From Candidatus Pacebacteria bacterium GW2011_GWA1_46_10 (GTDB lineage: Bacteria > Patescibacteriota > Microgenomatia > UBA1400 > PJMF01), in the NCBI GenBank assembly GCA_001002135.1, contig LCLP01000003.1, positions 1-38,413 of the forward strand: a stretch of 38,413 nt of DNA, written 5' to 3'. The position numbers and the translations under genes are program-made. Position 1 is the first letter of the stretch. The number at the start of each line of letters is the position of its first letter. Below, in pieces: positions 1-8,578 of the stretch. The notes below the pieces were generated by a model. The model searched no databases. It was not told the origin of the DNA and saw nothing but the letters and a program-made list of their open reading frames with translations.

Positions 1-213
1 ATAAAACCGGGCATGATTCTTGATATAGCTTTCAACCTCCCTGATGCTAATAATCTCTCTTTGAAAGGTGCAGCTCATCATGGCAGAGCGGTCGAACAAC
101 TTTATACTCAAGAGGAGATTAAAAAGTTTGTTAGGACCAAAAATCCAAACAGTTTAAACAACAAAATTATCATGCCACTGAGTATAGCGCGCATCTGGAT
201 TTTCGAAGAATGA
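1..213 (+). CDS. C-terminal part of an unidentified protein (open at left edge)
   Basis: Frame is open upstream of the first ATG at 13; stop TGA overlaps the next start (ATGA at 210-213). Confidence 0.5.
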   Translation: MKPGMILDIAFNLPDANNLSLKGAAHHGRAVEQLYTQEEIKKFVRTKNPNSLNNKIIMPLSIARIWIFEE

Positions 214-1988
214 GAAAAAACCTACTGTTAAAAACCATTATTTTCGCCTTGAGTTTATTGGGAGCATTTTTGCTTACCCAAACCTTGCCCTCAACTGGTG
301 CTCTGGCCGACGAGCGATGTGGCGATGGTTATGTTTGTTGGGATGCTTTCGGCAGTCAAAATAAAACGGTTGTAGCGACCTCTTGCATTGCTAGCGAATA
401 CGGTTATTGTACTGTTCTTGGTACAACTGAGGGTATTTGTTATTGTAGTGGCAGCCCAAATTGTTCTTGTTCCATAACAAACTGGATTTGCGATGGTCAA
501 CCAGTCACTGGCGAAAGTCTGTGTTGGTGTCTAGATGACAGTACACCACCGACAAACTTTGGTTCTTGTGATGCCGGCAATACCTGCACCTATGGCACTC
601 CTGTACCTGATTATAGTAATTTGCAATGCAGTGGCGTGCCAGAAACTCTGACTGGTGGTTGTTGTTACGCAGATGGTACCACTCCCACACCTAGCCCAAC
701 TGATGGCGGTGGCGGTGGCGGCTTTCCTACTCCTACTCCAACTCCCATTTATATAATCGGTGGCAACATTTATGAAGATCCTAACGCCATTCCTGGTGGC
801 TTGGGAGGAACTGATAATCTCTGTACCGGCAATACTTCAACACCTATCAGTAACAGCAACGCCACTGTCAATATCACTCGTCCAGGAGAAAGTAAGACTC
901 AACAAGTCACCGGACCCACTTATAACATTACTGTCAGCACCAATAACTCAGACTATACGGTGGCCTTTGACCTTCCATTTCCGCCAGCAGACCCAGACAA
1001 CCCCTGGCAATGTGCCTGCAACGCCGACCCTTCTGATCCGTATCGCTGCTTGTATACCAACCAACAACCCAATCAGGGTTTGAGAAACTTTTTTATTAAA
1101 CGTGGTGCCTCCACCAGTGCTTGGTTCCAAACTCTTGGTGGTAATTCTTGGGCCTCCGGCAACATTGAGTCCCTCATCCCCGCCACTAGTTGTACACCGC
1201 CCACCTGCACACCCGCTTTAATTGCCAGCAACCCCAATGGAGATCTTGATACTGCCGGATTCCCACTCAGCAACACCGGGGCCATCGTCACCAGCCTCAC
1301 TGGTGGAGTATACATTCATGAAGCCGATAGTAGAGGGAACGCACTCCAAGCGAAGGCGTTGGGGGTAGTGGTGCCAATAGAAAACTACGATTATTTTTAC
1401 GACAAATTTGGCGATCAAGCCCAAATTCTACCCAACGCCGGGAAACCAATTGTGGGCAGTGAGCTGGCCATCTATCAATACACTGGTGACTTGACACTGA
1501 CCGAAAATAATCCTTGGAATCTGACTAACACCGAAAAGATTATTGTTTTTGTCGATGGTAACCTAACCATTGATGACACCGTGGCCGGTGAAAACCGCAT
1601 CACCACCGTGGCGACCGGCGGCGATGCTTTTTTGATGTTCATCGTCAGCGGCGACATCACCATTACCAGCCGCGTCGGCTACGCCGATATTTATACCAAC
1701 CCCGCTGCTCCCAACGTGGCCAATGTCGAGGGCGTGTTTATCGCTGATGGCTTACTGACCGTAGCTGGAGTGGCCGGCGCCACCGATCTTAAGTTTATTG
1801 GGGCCGGCACCTTTGTCGGCTGGAGTGGGGTAGACCTACAGCGTAACTTTGATCCCGGTGGCAGCCCAGAACTGAATAACAACGCCGCCACTGAAGTCTT
1901 CATCTTCCGGCCGGACTTAATCGTCAATGCCCCGCGCGCCGTGAAATCCGCTCAGATGACCTGGCGGGAAATCGAGCCCCGATTCTAG
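210..1988 (+). CDS. Secreted/surface protein: signal peptide, Cys-rich N-terminal region, TP/G-rich linker, C-terminal domain shared with next ORF
   Basis: N-terminal hydrophobic segment; 16 Cys before a TPTPSPTDGGGGGGFPTPTPTP linker; C-terminal half aligns with 2004-3317. Confidence 0.85.
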   Translation: MRKNLLLKTIIFALSLLGAFLLTQTLPSTGALADERCGDGYVCWDAFGSQNKTVVATSCIASEYGYCTVLGTTEGICYCSGSPNCSCSITNWICDGQPVTGESLCWCLDDSTPPTNFGSCDAGNTCTYGTPVPDYSNLQCSGVPETLTGGCCYADGTTPTPSPTDGGGGGGFPTPTPTPIYIIGGNIYEDPNAIPGGLGGTDNLCTGNTSTPISNSNATVNITRPGESKTQQVTGPTYNITVSTNNSDYTVAFDLPFPPADPDNPWQCACNADPSDPYRCLYTNQQPNQGLRNFFIKRGASTSAWFQTLGGNSWASGNIESLIPATSCTPPTCTPALIASNPNGDLDTAGFPLSNTGAIVTSLTGGVYIHEADSRGNALQAKALGVVVPIENYDYFYDKFGDQAQILPNAGKPIVGSELAIYQYTGDLTLTENNPWNLTNTEKIIVFVDGNLTIDDTVAGENRITTVATGGDAFLMFIVSGDITITSRVGYADIYTNPAAPNVANVEGVFIADGLLTVAGVAGATDLKFIGAGTFVGWSGVDLQRNFDPGGSPELNNNAATEVFIFRPDLIVNAPRAVKSAQMTWREIEPRF

Positions 1989-2003
1989 TACACTGAGAAG
2001 AGT

Positions 2004-3317
2004 GTGAAAAAACTCCTGTTATTCATTGGTCTATTGTTTTTTTTGTCTTTTCAACCAGTTTCCGCCAGTTTCGGCGGCGGCATTTACGATGACGCCAACG
2101 CGCAGCCAGAGGGACTCGGTGGCACAGATAGTCGGTGTATCGGTTCCACCGCTAACGAAGTCAGTGGTGTTGGTTTCCAAGTCAGAGCGATGAGAGAAGG
2201 GGAGGACAACCTCGGCACAATCATCAGCAATAGCTATTCTGTAGCCACCTACACGGGTCAGAGTGACTACACCGTCATCATGAACCTGCCGTACCCGCCG
2301 CCAGACCCAGCCAATGCTTGGCAGTGCGCCTGTAACGCCAACCCGCTGGATTCTTATCAGTGTGTCTATACCAACCAAGACCCGGATACCAGCGGCTCTT
2401 TAAATTTCTTTGTCAAGCGCGCCAACGTGCAAAATAACGCCTGGTGGCAAGTCTTTGGCGGTAGTGTTTTTTCCCGTTACAATATTCAAAGTCTAATCCC
2501 GGTTAACTTCAACAATTCCCCAGGTTACTGCAACACTACGCCCGGCTGCTTACCGGCGCTCATCGGCACTGACACCGCTGATGATATCGACAGTCCAGGT
2601 TTTGCTTTCACCCTGAACGGCACCATTTACACCCACGAAACCGGCACCAGTTTTATCCATGACCCTGATCAACGCAGTAATGCCATTCAGGGTTTTGCCG
2701 CCGGCACCAACTTACCCACCGAGGACTATAATTTTTTTGCCAAAAAAATGCTGCAAGACGCCGTTGTACTGCCCAGCTCCCAAAAACCCACCCCAACCAG
2801 TCAACCAGCCATTTACTCTCACGCCGGCAACTTGACGATCGGCACCGCCAATCAATGGCATGTCGCCAACAGCGAACAAATCATTGTTTTCATCGAGGGA
2901 AACCTGGTGGTCGATGATCTTCCTGGAGCAACCAATCGCTTAATTACCGTCGAGCCGGGTGGCACTGGCTTTTTGGCTTTCATCGTTCAAGGTAACGTGA
3001 TCATTACTCCTAACGTTGGCTACCCTGACCTTAACACCAGTCCCACCGATCCTAACTCACCGCTGATCGAAGGAGTATTTGTGGCTGACGGCATTATCCA
3101 AGTGCAAAGCTATCAAACCACCCCCGATTATAAATTGATTGTCGCCGGCACTTTTGTTGGCTGGACCGGCATTAATCTCCAACGCAGCTTTGCCAATCAG
3201 GACGACAACTCACTCAACAACATTGTCCCGGCTGAAAGTTTTGTTTTCCGGCCGGATCTGCTCGTCAATACCCCCACCGTGATGAAAGCCGCCCATTTTA
3301 ATATTCGAGAAATCTAG
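2004..3317 (+). CDS. Secreted/surface protein, paralogue of the C-terminal part of the preceding ORF
   Basis: Signal peptide; shared blocks GGxIYxDxNAxPxGLGGTD, DNPWQCACNA/NAWQCACNA, GTFVGWxGxxLQR, FRPDLxVNxP. Confidence 0.85.
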   Translation: MKKLLLFIGLLFFLSFQPVSASFGGGIYDDANAQPEGLGGTDSRCIGSTANEVSGVGFQVRAMREGEDNLGTIISNSYSVATYTGQSDYTVIMNLPYPPPDPANAWQCACNANPLDSYQCVYTNQDPDTSGSLNFFVKRANVQNNAWWQVFGGSVFSRYNIQSLIPVNFNNSPGYCNTTPGCLPALIGTDTADDIDSPGFAFTLNGTIYTHETGTSFIHDPDQRSNAIQGFAAGTNLPTEDYNFFAKKMLQDAVVLPSSQKPTPTSQPAIYSHAGNLTIGTANQWHVANSEQIIVFIEGNLVVDDLPGATNRLITVEPGGTGFLAFIVQGNVIITPNVGYPDLNTSPTDPNSPLIEGVFVADGIIQVQSYQTTPDYKLIVAGTFVGWTGINLQRSFANQDDNSLNNIVPAESFVFRPDLLVNTPTVMKAAHFNIREI

Positions 3318-3364
3318 CCGCAACGGTTACAGTAGGGGAGTTCAGAGTAAATAGTTTATAGTTA

Positions 3365-3943
3365 ATGACAAGGAATAAATTCTATACACTATTCACTATG
3401 AACTATAAACTCAATGCCGGCTTCACCCTGATTGAACTGTTGGTCGTGGCCACCTTGACAGTGCTCATCATGCTCACTGTGACGTCACTTTTCATGACCT
3501 TTCTTATTACTTCTCAAAAAGCCAGTATTGAACAGCGCGTCAAAAGCGAAGGGGAAGACGCCTTGGCTAAAATCGAGTTCATCTTACGTAACTCCAGAAA
3601 ACTCGTCCCAGGGCTTGATGGTGCTACTACTTGTAATAACGATCCCAATGATCCGATGAATAATCTAGCGGTCGAGGGTTTGGACGGGTACATCACTACT
3701 TTGCAATCATACCCGATTGAGAACCCCAAAATTGCCTCACACTCCGGCGCCATCAACGATTATTACTATCTCACCTCTGATGAAACCACTCTTGCCAACC
3801 TGGAATTCACCTGTTTGACTGGAGCAGAAGATTCTTACTATGTCGGTGTTTCATTTGACTTAAAAATCGGGACCGGCGAAAGCAGCGACCGTGAAACAGC
3901 CGTTGAAACATTTCAAACCGGGATTACTTTGAGAAATAATTAG
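3365..3943 (+). CDS. Type IV prepilin-like protein
   Basis: Class III leader GFTLIELLVVATLTVLIM near the N-terminus. Confidence 0.85.
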   Translation: MTRNKFYTLFTMNYKLNAGFTLIELLVVATLTVLIMLTVTSLFMTFLITSQKASIEQRVKSEGEDALAKIEFILRNSRKLVPGLDGATTCNNDPNDPMNNLAVEGLDGYITTLQSYPIENPKIASHSGAINDYYYLTSDETTLANLEFTCLTGAEDSYYVGVSFDLKIGTGESSDRETAVETFQTGITLRNN

Positions 3944-3946
3944 TGC

Positions 3947-4453
3947 TCATTCCCACCGGCGAAAAACTTGGAGTAAAGTAACATCACGCTCGCCATTACC
4001 AGAGTTCCAACGCATCGTCACCGACACTTGAATCAGTGGATTATTAGGGTCACTCTCATCGATCGTCACCTCAACCTCCCGATAAAAATCGACGCCAGCA
4101 ATCACTATGCCCTGCTCCTCCGTACAAGCTCCCAAAGTAAAACCTGACTTGGGTGCCGGGAGCGTTTGTAAACAGTAAACTCCACCATTACTCAAACTTC
4201 CAAAAAACACATCCCACCCTAAAAGCGTTCTTTCACGCCGAAAAACCTCTATGGCTTCCTGAGCACGCTTTACTGCCTGCGAGCGGTATTCTGATTCGGC
4301 GTTCGTTTTTAATGACAAGGTTAGTCCCGAAACGATCGCGGTCAACACCAATGCCATGACGCCGGTGGCGACCACAATTTCAATCAGACTCGACCCCTTT
4401 TGACCCAGACTATTAACCATTAACTTTAAACTTTTCACTATTACCTTTTTCAC
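3947..4453 (-). CDS. Type IV prepilin-like protein
   Basis: GSSLIEIVVATGVMALVLTAIVSG prepilin motif. Confidence 0.8.
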   Translation of the reverse strand: MKKVIVKSLKLMVNSLGQKGSSLIEIVVATGVMALVLTAIVSGLTLSLKTNAESEYRSQAVKRAQEAIEVFRRERTLLGWDVFFGSLSNGGVYCLQTLPAPKSGFTLGACTEEQGIVIAGVDFYREVEVTIDESDPNNPLIQVSVTMRWNSGNGERDVTLLQVFRRWE

Positions 4454-4485
4454 TATTAACTATTAACTTTTCACTATTAACCGTT

Positions 4486-5001
4486 TCATTGCCAAGCCCC
4501 TTCACTCACCCGACCCTCACGGTACAGTGTGAACAAATAGTTGTTTTCATTGTTGGCCACCACAATATCTTGACTCGCCGCGCCACCAGGCAAAGTCACC
4601 CCAGCATTGAGAACTTGAAAAGTGGTGTCAATGTTCGGACTGACTGTCACATGAGCCGGCAACTGAAATGTTTGAGCAGTATTAGCGGTCCCAGCACCAC
4701 AAACCGCTTGTAGAGATACCTCCGTGGCCGTACCAACCAAATATGTTTGTACCCGATAACCGTTCAGTTGCTCACAGCCACCCAAATCACCCGCCGCCGT
4801 CTTCGTTTGGGCCAGTTGAAAATAGGTCTTTAGCTCATCGACAGCGTTAATCACAGCTCGTTTTTCAGTAAAATTACTGAAAGCTATTAACCCATTCCCC
4901 AATAGCACGATTGAAATAACCACCACCACCAACAGCTCAATTAAGGTAAAACCAGTAGAAGAAATAGCCTTTCTCATCCATCCATTACTCTTAACTATCA
5001 A
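4486..5001 (-). CDS. Type IV prepilin-like protein (real start probably the ATG of MRKAISSTGFTLIELL)
   Basis: GFTLIELLVVVVISIVLLGNG motif; the track start is a TTG inside a heptamer repeat. Confidence 0.85.
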   Translation of the reverse strand: MIVKSNGWMRKAISSTGFTLIELLVVVVISIVLLGNGLIAFSNFTEKRAVINAVDELKTYFQLAQTKTAAGDLGGCEQLNGYRVQTYLVGTATEVSLQAVCGAGTANTAQTFQLPAHVTVSPNIDTTFQVLNAGVTLPGGAASQDIVVANNENNYLFTLYREGRVSEGAWQ

Positions 5002-5072
5002 CTATAAACTATTCACTATAAACTTTTTTACTTCAAACTATTCACTATAAACTTTTTACTTTCACTTTTTCC

Positions 5073-5516
5073 TCAAGGGTTGCTCACTGTATACGGCGTA
5101 TCATCCGGTTCAAGGAGCGCTTCCAGAGTAAAACCCGTGGCCTCAGTCGTGCCACAGTTACCAACTCCCGCCGGCGTATACGTATAGAGTGGAATACTCT
5201 CAGAGCCCTGTGGATCGTAGGGAGTCTCATTAAGGTAACTGCTGATCGTAGTCAACATCGCCGTGTAGGTCGTATCGGGCGGGTAGCACCCGTTATCACT
5301 GCGATACAGCACTAGAGCCTGACGAACCGTCTGTAAGTCAGTTTTTCGCTTGGCGTTGCGGCTGCTTTGACTGGCACTGCGATAACTGATCAAGGCGATG
5401 GTACTCAGAACAATCATGATCGTTGCCACCACCAGTAGTTCGATCATAGTAAACCCTGGAGATTTTTTTAGTTTAAAGTTCATAGCTCGTTTGCTCACTG
5501 TAAATTCGTCAAACAA
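5073..5516 (-). CDS. Type IV prepilin-like protein
   Basis: GFTMIELLVVATIMIVLSTIALISYRSASQSSRNAKRKTDLQTVRQAL, GspG/PilA-like. Confidence 0.88.
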   Translation of the reverse strand: MFDEFTVSKRAMNFKLKKSPGFTMIELLVVATIMIVLSTIALISYRSASQSSRNAKRKTDLQTVRQALVLYRSDNGCYPPDTTYTAMLTTISSYLNETPYDPQGSESIPLYTYTPAGVGNCGTTEATGFTLEALLEPDDTPYTVSNP

Positions 5517-5959
5517 TAATAGTCACCGCCCGAGTTATAACTGCACGTACCGGGCGTCACCGGCAGATCGGCGTTACCCGTACCACTTTCCAAATAAGCA
5601 CAGACACAATACCCGCTGACCGTGCACCCATTGGCAGTGTTGTAGACATAATCACCGCTGTTTCTGGGATCGACCGGCAAACCACCGGGCATGAGTGAGC
5701 CAGAGCCGCTATTATAATCAGCCATGGTACTACAGGCCTCATACGTGCTATTTTCCGCTCGATACTGCTCAAAGGCATCCTGCATCGCTTTGATATCCGA
5801 CCGCCGCCGAGAATCACGGCCAGTTTTTTGGGCCGTCGTAAAAGCCACTGTGCCGATCGAGACCAAAATCCCAATGATCGAAATCACAACCAACAACTCC
5901 AATAAACTAAACCCGAGATATTTCTTCATGTCTTTCTCCTTGTTACTCTGGTACCACAC
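5495..5959 (-). CDS. Type IV prepilin-like protein
   Basis: GFSLLELLVVISIIGILVSIGTVAF motif; start probably MKKYLGFSLLELL. Confidence 0.88.
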   Translation of the reverse strand: MWYQSNKEKDMKKYLGFSLLELLVVISIIGILVSIGTVAFTTAQKTGRDSRRRSDIKAMQDAFEQYRAENSTYEACSTMADYNSGSGSLMPGGLPVDPRNSGDYVYNTANGCTVSGYCVCAYLESGTGNADLPVTPGTCSYNSGGDYYCLTNLQ

Positions 5960-6974
5960 GCAGCTCCAGCTTCGATGACTCAGTCAAGGAACTGACTGTC
6001 CCAGCCGCTGTCACAGCCTGAACAGTCACCTGATAAATACACTCCGTCCGAGTACAAGTATAGGTGTGGCTGACCGCCCCATGCAAGTCAGAAAGCTCAG
6101 TCACTTGACCGTCACCAAAATTAACGATTACCTTTTCTAGTTTATCGCCGCCGCCATTCCTCCAAAAAAGAGCTCGTACTAACCAGCCGAAACGCTCTGT
6201 CAGTGAAAGATTAGCCCGCTCTGCTGCGGTCAGACTATCAGCAAAAGCATCGCCACGCACATCGTTAAAGGTATAAAAAAACTCTACTGGCTGACCAGCC
6301 TGTACGATCACCGTTCTCGTCCCAACAACCGGTGAGGGATCGCTCTCAAAGTTGAGGACGACTGGCTTTTCCACACAGGAGGTATAACACGAGCGCGGAC
6401 AATCAAGTGCTACCGGCTGCCTCGGCTCCACACCCGACTGAGCTGTCTCACTACAACAGCGAAAACCATATCCCTCACAAAGAGTAGGTGGGCCTTGATC
6501 CACCACTAACTCGGGTTCACCGTTATACTTCAATACCGTCCGAATAAAAATATCCTCTTCATACACCGCGCCAGTTCGCCCCAACACCGAAAGCGTCAAC
6601 CCACTTAAGTTTTCCCCTTGAATTAGGCCTGATTGTCCCACCCCTTTTTCTACCAGTCGCGGCAGAGTTGCCGTCCTGATAGGAGAACGGAGCGACTGAT
6701 TAGTCTGACAGACTATCTCCAACACATAATCTCTTTGTGAAGTAAACCGCAACTGAGCGCGCGTCAGTGAAACACCGTCAGGCGGGACGCCGCCAAACTC
6801 TCGACACGATTGACTAAAGCTCGGGTCGGCCGACAACGAGCTTAGTTCTCGGGCATCAGCGCGTACTTGGCTAACGGCCATGGTTAACAGTATCTCCCGA
6901 GTGATCAAACCAGCGAGCACTGCTAAAACAATCAGCGTCACGACCGTCGTAAAAATAATTCGTAGTGTTCTCAT
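5943..6974 (-). CDS. Membrane-anchored protein with Cys-rich middle and C-terminal PKD-like domain
   Basis: One N-terminal TM; VNFGDGQVTELSDLHGAVSHTYTC...YQVTVQAV resembles PKD (FGDG..HTY). Confidence 0.7.
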   Translation of the reverse strand: MRTLRIIFTTVVTLIVLAVLAGLITREILLTMAVSQVRADARELSSLSADPSFSQSCREFGGVPPDGVSLTRAQLRFTSQRDYVLEIVCQTNQSLRSPIRTATLPRLVEKGVGQSGLIQGENLSGLTLSVLGRTGAVYEEDIFIRTVLKYNGEPELVVDQGPPTLCEGYGFRCCSETAQSGVEPRQPVALDCPRSCYTSCVEKPVVLNFESDPSPVVGTRTVIVQAGQPVEFFYTFNDVRGDAFADSLTAAERANLSLTERFGWLVRALFWRNGGGDKLEKVIVNFGDGQVTELSDLHGAVSHTYTCTRTECIYQVTVQAVTAAGTVSSLTESSKLELRVVPE

Positions 6975-7026
6975 CTCATCGGTTTTCTCTCCGACCTTCT
7001 ATTAACCATTCACTATCAACTATTCT

Positions 7027-7845
7027 TTATCCTCCAATCATCCTGACATAGCCCGCCCACAAATCAAACCCCCAGACCAAACTTAGTGCTGTTCCTAACA
7101 ACAAAAATGGTCCGAAGGGAATTGGCTGACGAAACTGCTTTTTACCAATGATCACTAAACCACCGCCAACTACTGCACCGATCAAAAACGCCAAAAAAAC
7201 ACCAACCAAGATTCGCTGCCAGCTGCCCAAGATTAACCCCAGCGGTACGGCCAACTGAACATCTCCAAAGCCAAAACCTTTACCCTTAGTAATCCACCAC
7301 AAACTCAGAAAAAAACCGGTTAAACCCAGTGTCCAAAGTAGTGAAACACCAAAATCAGCCAGTTGCAGCTCGTGGTTGACCAGCAACAACCCTCGGTAGA
7401 GGAGGGTAGCGACCGTCAAGGTGATCAGCGTCCAACGAGGAATAATCAAATACTTGAGGTCACTGACCAAAATCACCACAAATACACTGCCAACCAGTAA
7501 CCAGAAAAGCGGTTGAACAGATTGTAATGGAGCGCTGGTCAAACGAAAGAACAAAAAACCAGCCACATACCACCATAAAAACAAAAAACCGGTCAACAGC
7601 TCGACTAAGGGATGAGCAACATCAATCTTCTGCCCACAATGAGCACAGCGACCACGCAAAAAAAGATACGAGAGAATCGGCACATTTTCAGACCAAGCGA
7701 TAGCTCGACCACAGTGTTCACAGCTGGAACGACCCTTAATCCAGTCCTTGCCATGATGCGTTCGATACACTAAGACATTCAGGAAACTGCCCACCGCCGC
7801 TCCTAAACCAAAAACTAAGGCTCCAATCAGCCAGAAAACCGACAT
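7027..7845 (-). CDS. pilD: Prepilin peptidase (A24 family)
   Basis: GSFLNVLVYR, CEHCGRAIAWSENVPILSYLFLRGRCAHCGQKI and GFGDVQLAVPLGLILG motifs. Confidence 0.95.
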   Translation of the reverse strand: MSVFWLIGALVFGLGAAVGSFLNVLVYRTHHGKDWIKGRSSCEHCGRAIAWSENVPILSYLFLRGRCAHCGQKIDVAHPLVELLTGFLFLWWYVAGFLFFRLTSAPLQSVQPLFWLLVGSVFVVILVSDLKYLIIPRWTLITLTVATLLYRGLLLVNHELQLADFGVSLLWTLGLTGFFLSLWWITKGKGFGFGDVQLAVPLGLILGSWQRILVGVFLAFLIGAVVGGGLVIIGKKQFRQPIPFGPFLLLGTALSLVWGFDLWAGYVRMIGG

Positions 7846-7860
7846 ACAGTCAGTATACCG

Positions 7861-8511
7861 CTACGGGATACAGACACAGTTACCGCTTGGCCCGCACTCG
7901 GCGGTGTTACCAATGGCGTCAGCCGCCGGGTAGTCGGCCGGATAGTTATCAAAGGTGCCATCTCCGTCCGGGTCCAAGCGTTCATCCACTTCCTGCACAA
8001 AAGCTTGAGAGCGCGGCTGGAAACAAGCGTAGGTGCTACTGCCTTGCTCACCAGTGTTATAAACATATAAATAGTTGTACGACGCTTCCGATACTCGGTC
8101 CAAAAAGCTCTGTTTGAGTTCGTCAGCGCCAGTACAGCCAGCCGTAGTGGCAGTGCCCAGTTTTTCACCCACTTTACAAACCCCAGCACTGTCAGTAAAA
8201 CTGCTTGAATCTTCAAAGTGAGTCCAGCTTAAAGCCACATTAGCGGTGTCCGAAGCACCAGTCTGCCATGGATAATACCCATTAAAGGCATAATAGCGGT
8301 CAATGGCACTGATCAGTTGCTCAGCATCAGACCGGCTACCAGTATCCCGACCTCTATTGATCTGCTCAATCGGGTTGATCGCCGCCAACACAGCAATCGC
8401 CAAAATACCCAAGATAGCGATGACGATCAAAAGCTCAATCATCGTAAAGCCGGCTTGGTGCCGGAGGTTTTTCAAGTAGGACAGGAATTTCATAGGCCTT
8501 TTCTCCCTCAA
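7861..8511 (-). CDS. Type IV prepilin, possible major pilin
   Basis: GFTMIELLIVIAILGILAIAVLAAINPIEQINRGRDTGSRSDAEQLISAIDRYYAFNGYYP. Confidence 0.88.
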   Translation of the reverse strand: MREKRPMKFLSYLKNLRHQAGFTMIELLIVIAILGILAIAVLAAINPIEQINRGRDTGSRSDAEQLISAIDRYYAFNGYYPWQTGASDTANVALSWTHFEDSSSFTDSAGVCKVGEKLGTATTAGCTGADELKQSFLDRVSEASYNYLYVYNTGEQGSSTYACFQPRSQAFVQEVDERLDPDGDGTFDNYPADYPAADAIGNTAECGPSGNCVCIP

Positions 8512-8578
8512 GGGTTTCTACTGGTTACTATCAGCGTACACTAAATCAAGTATGCAAGGCAAGCAGGGGAATAAAAGT

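Noticed and set aside
291-1927. Several 60-115 aa minus-strand ORFs opposite the surface-protein genes
   Set aside because: Antisense shadows of clear CDS; no SD, no motifs, biased composition.
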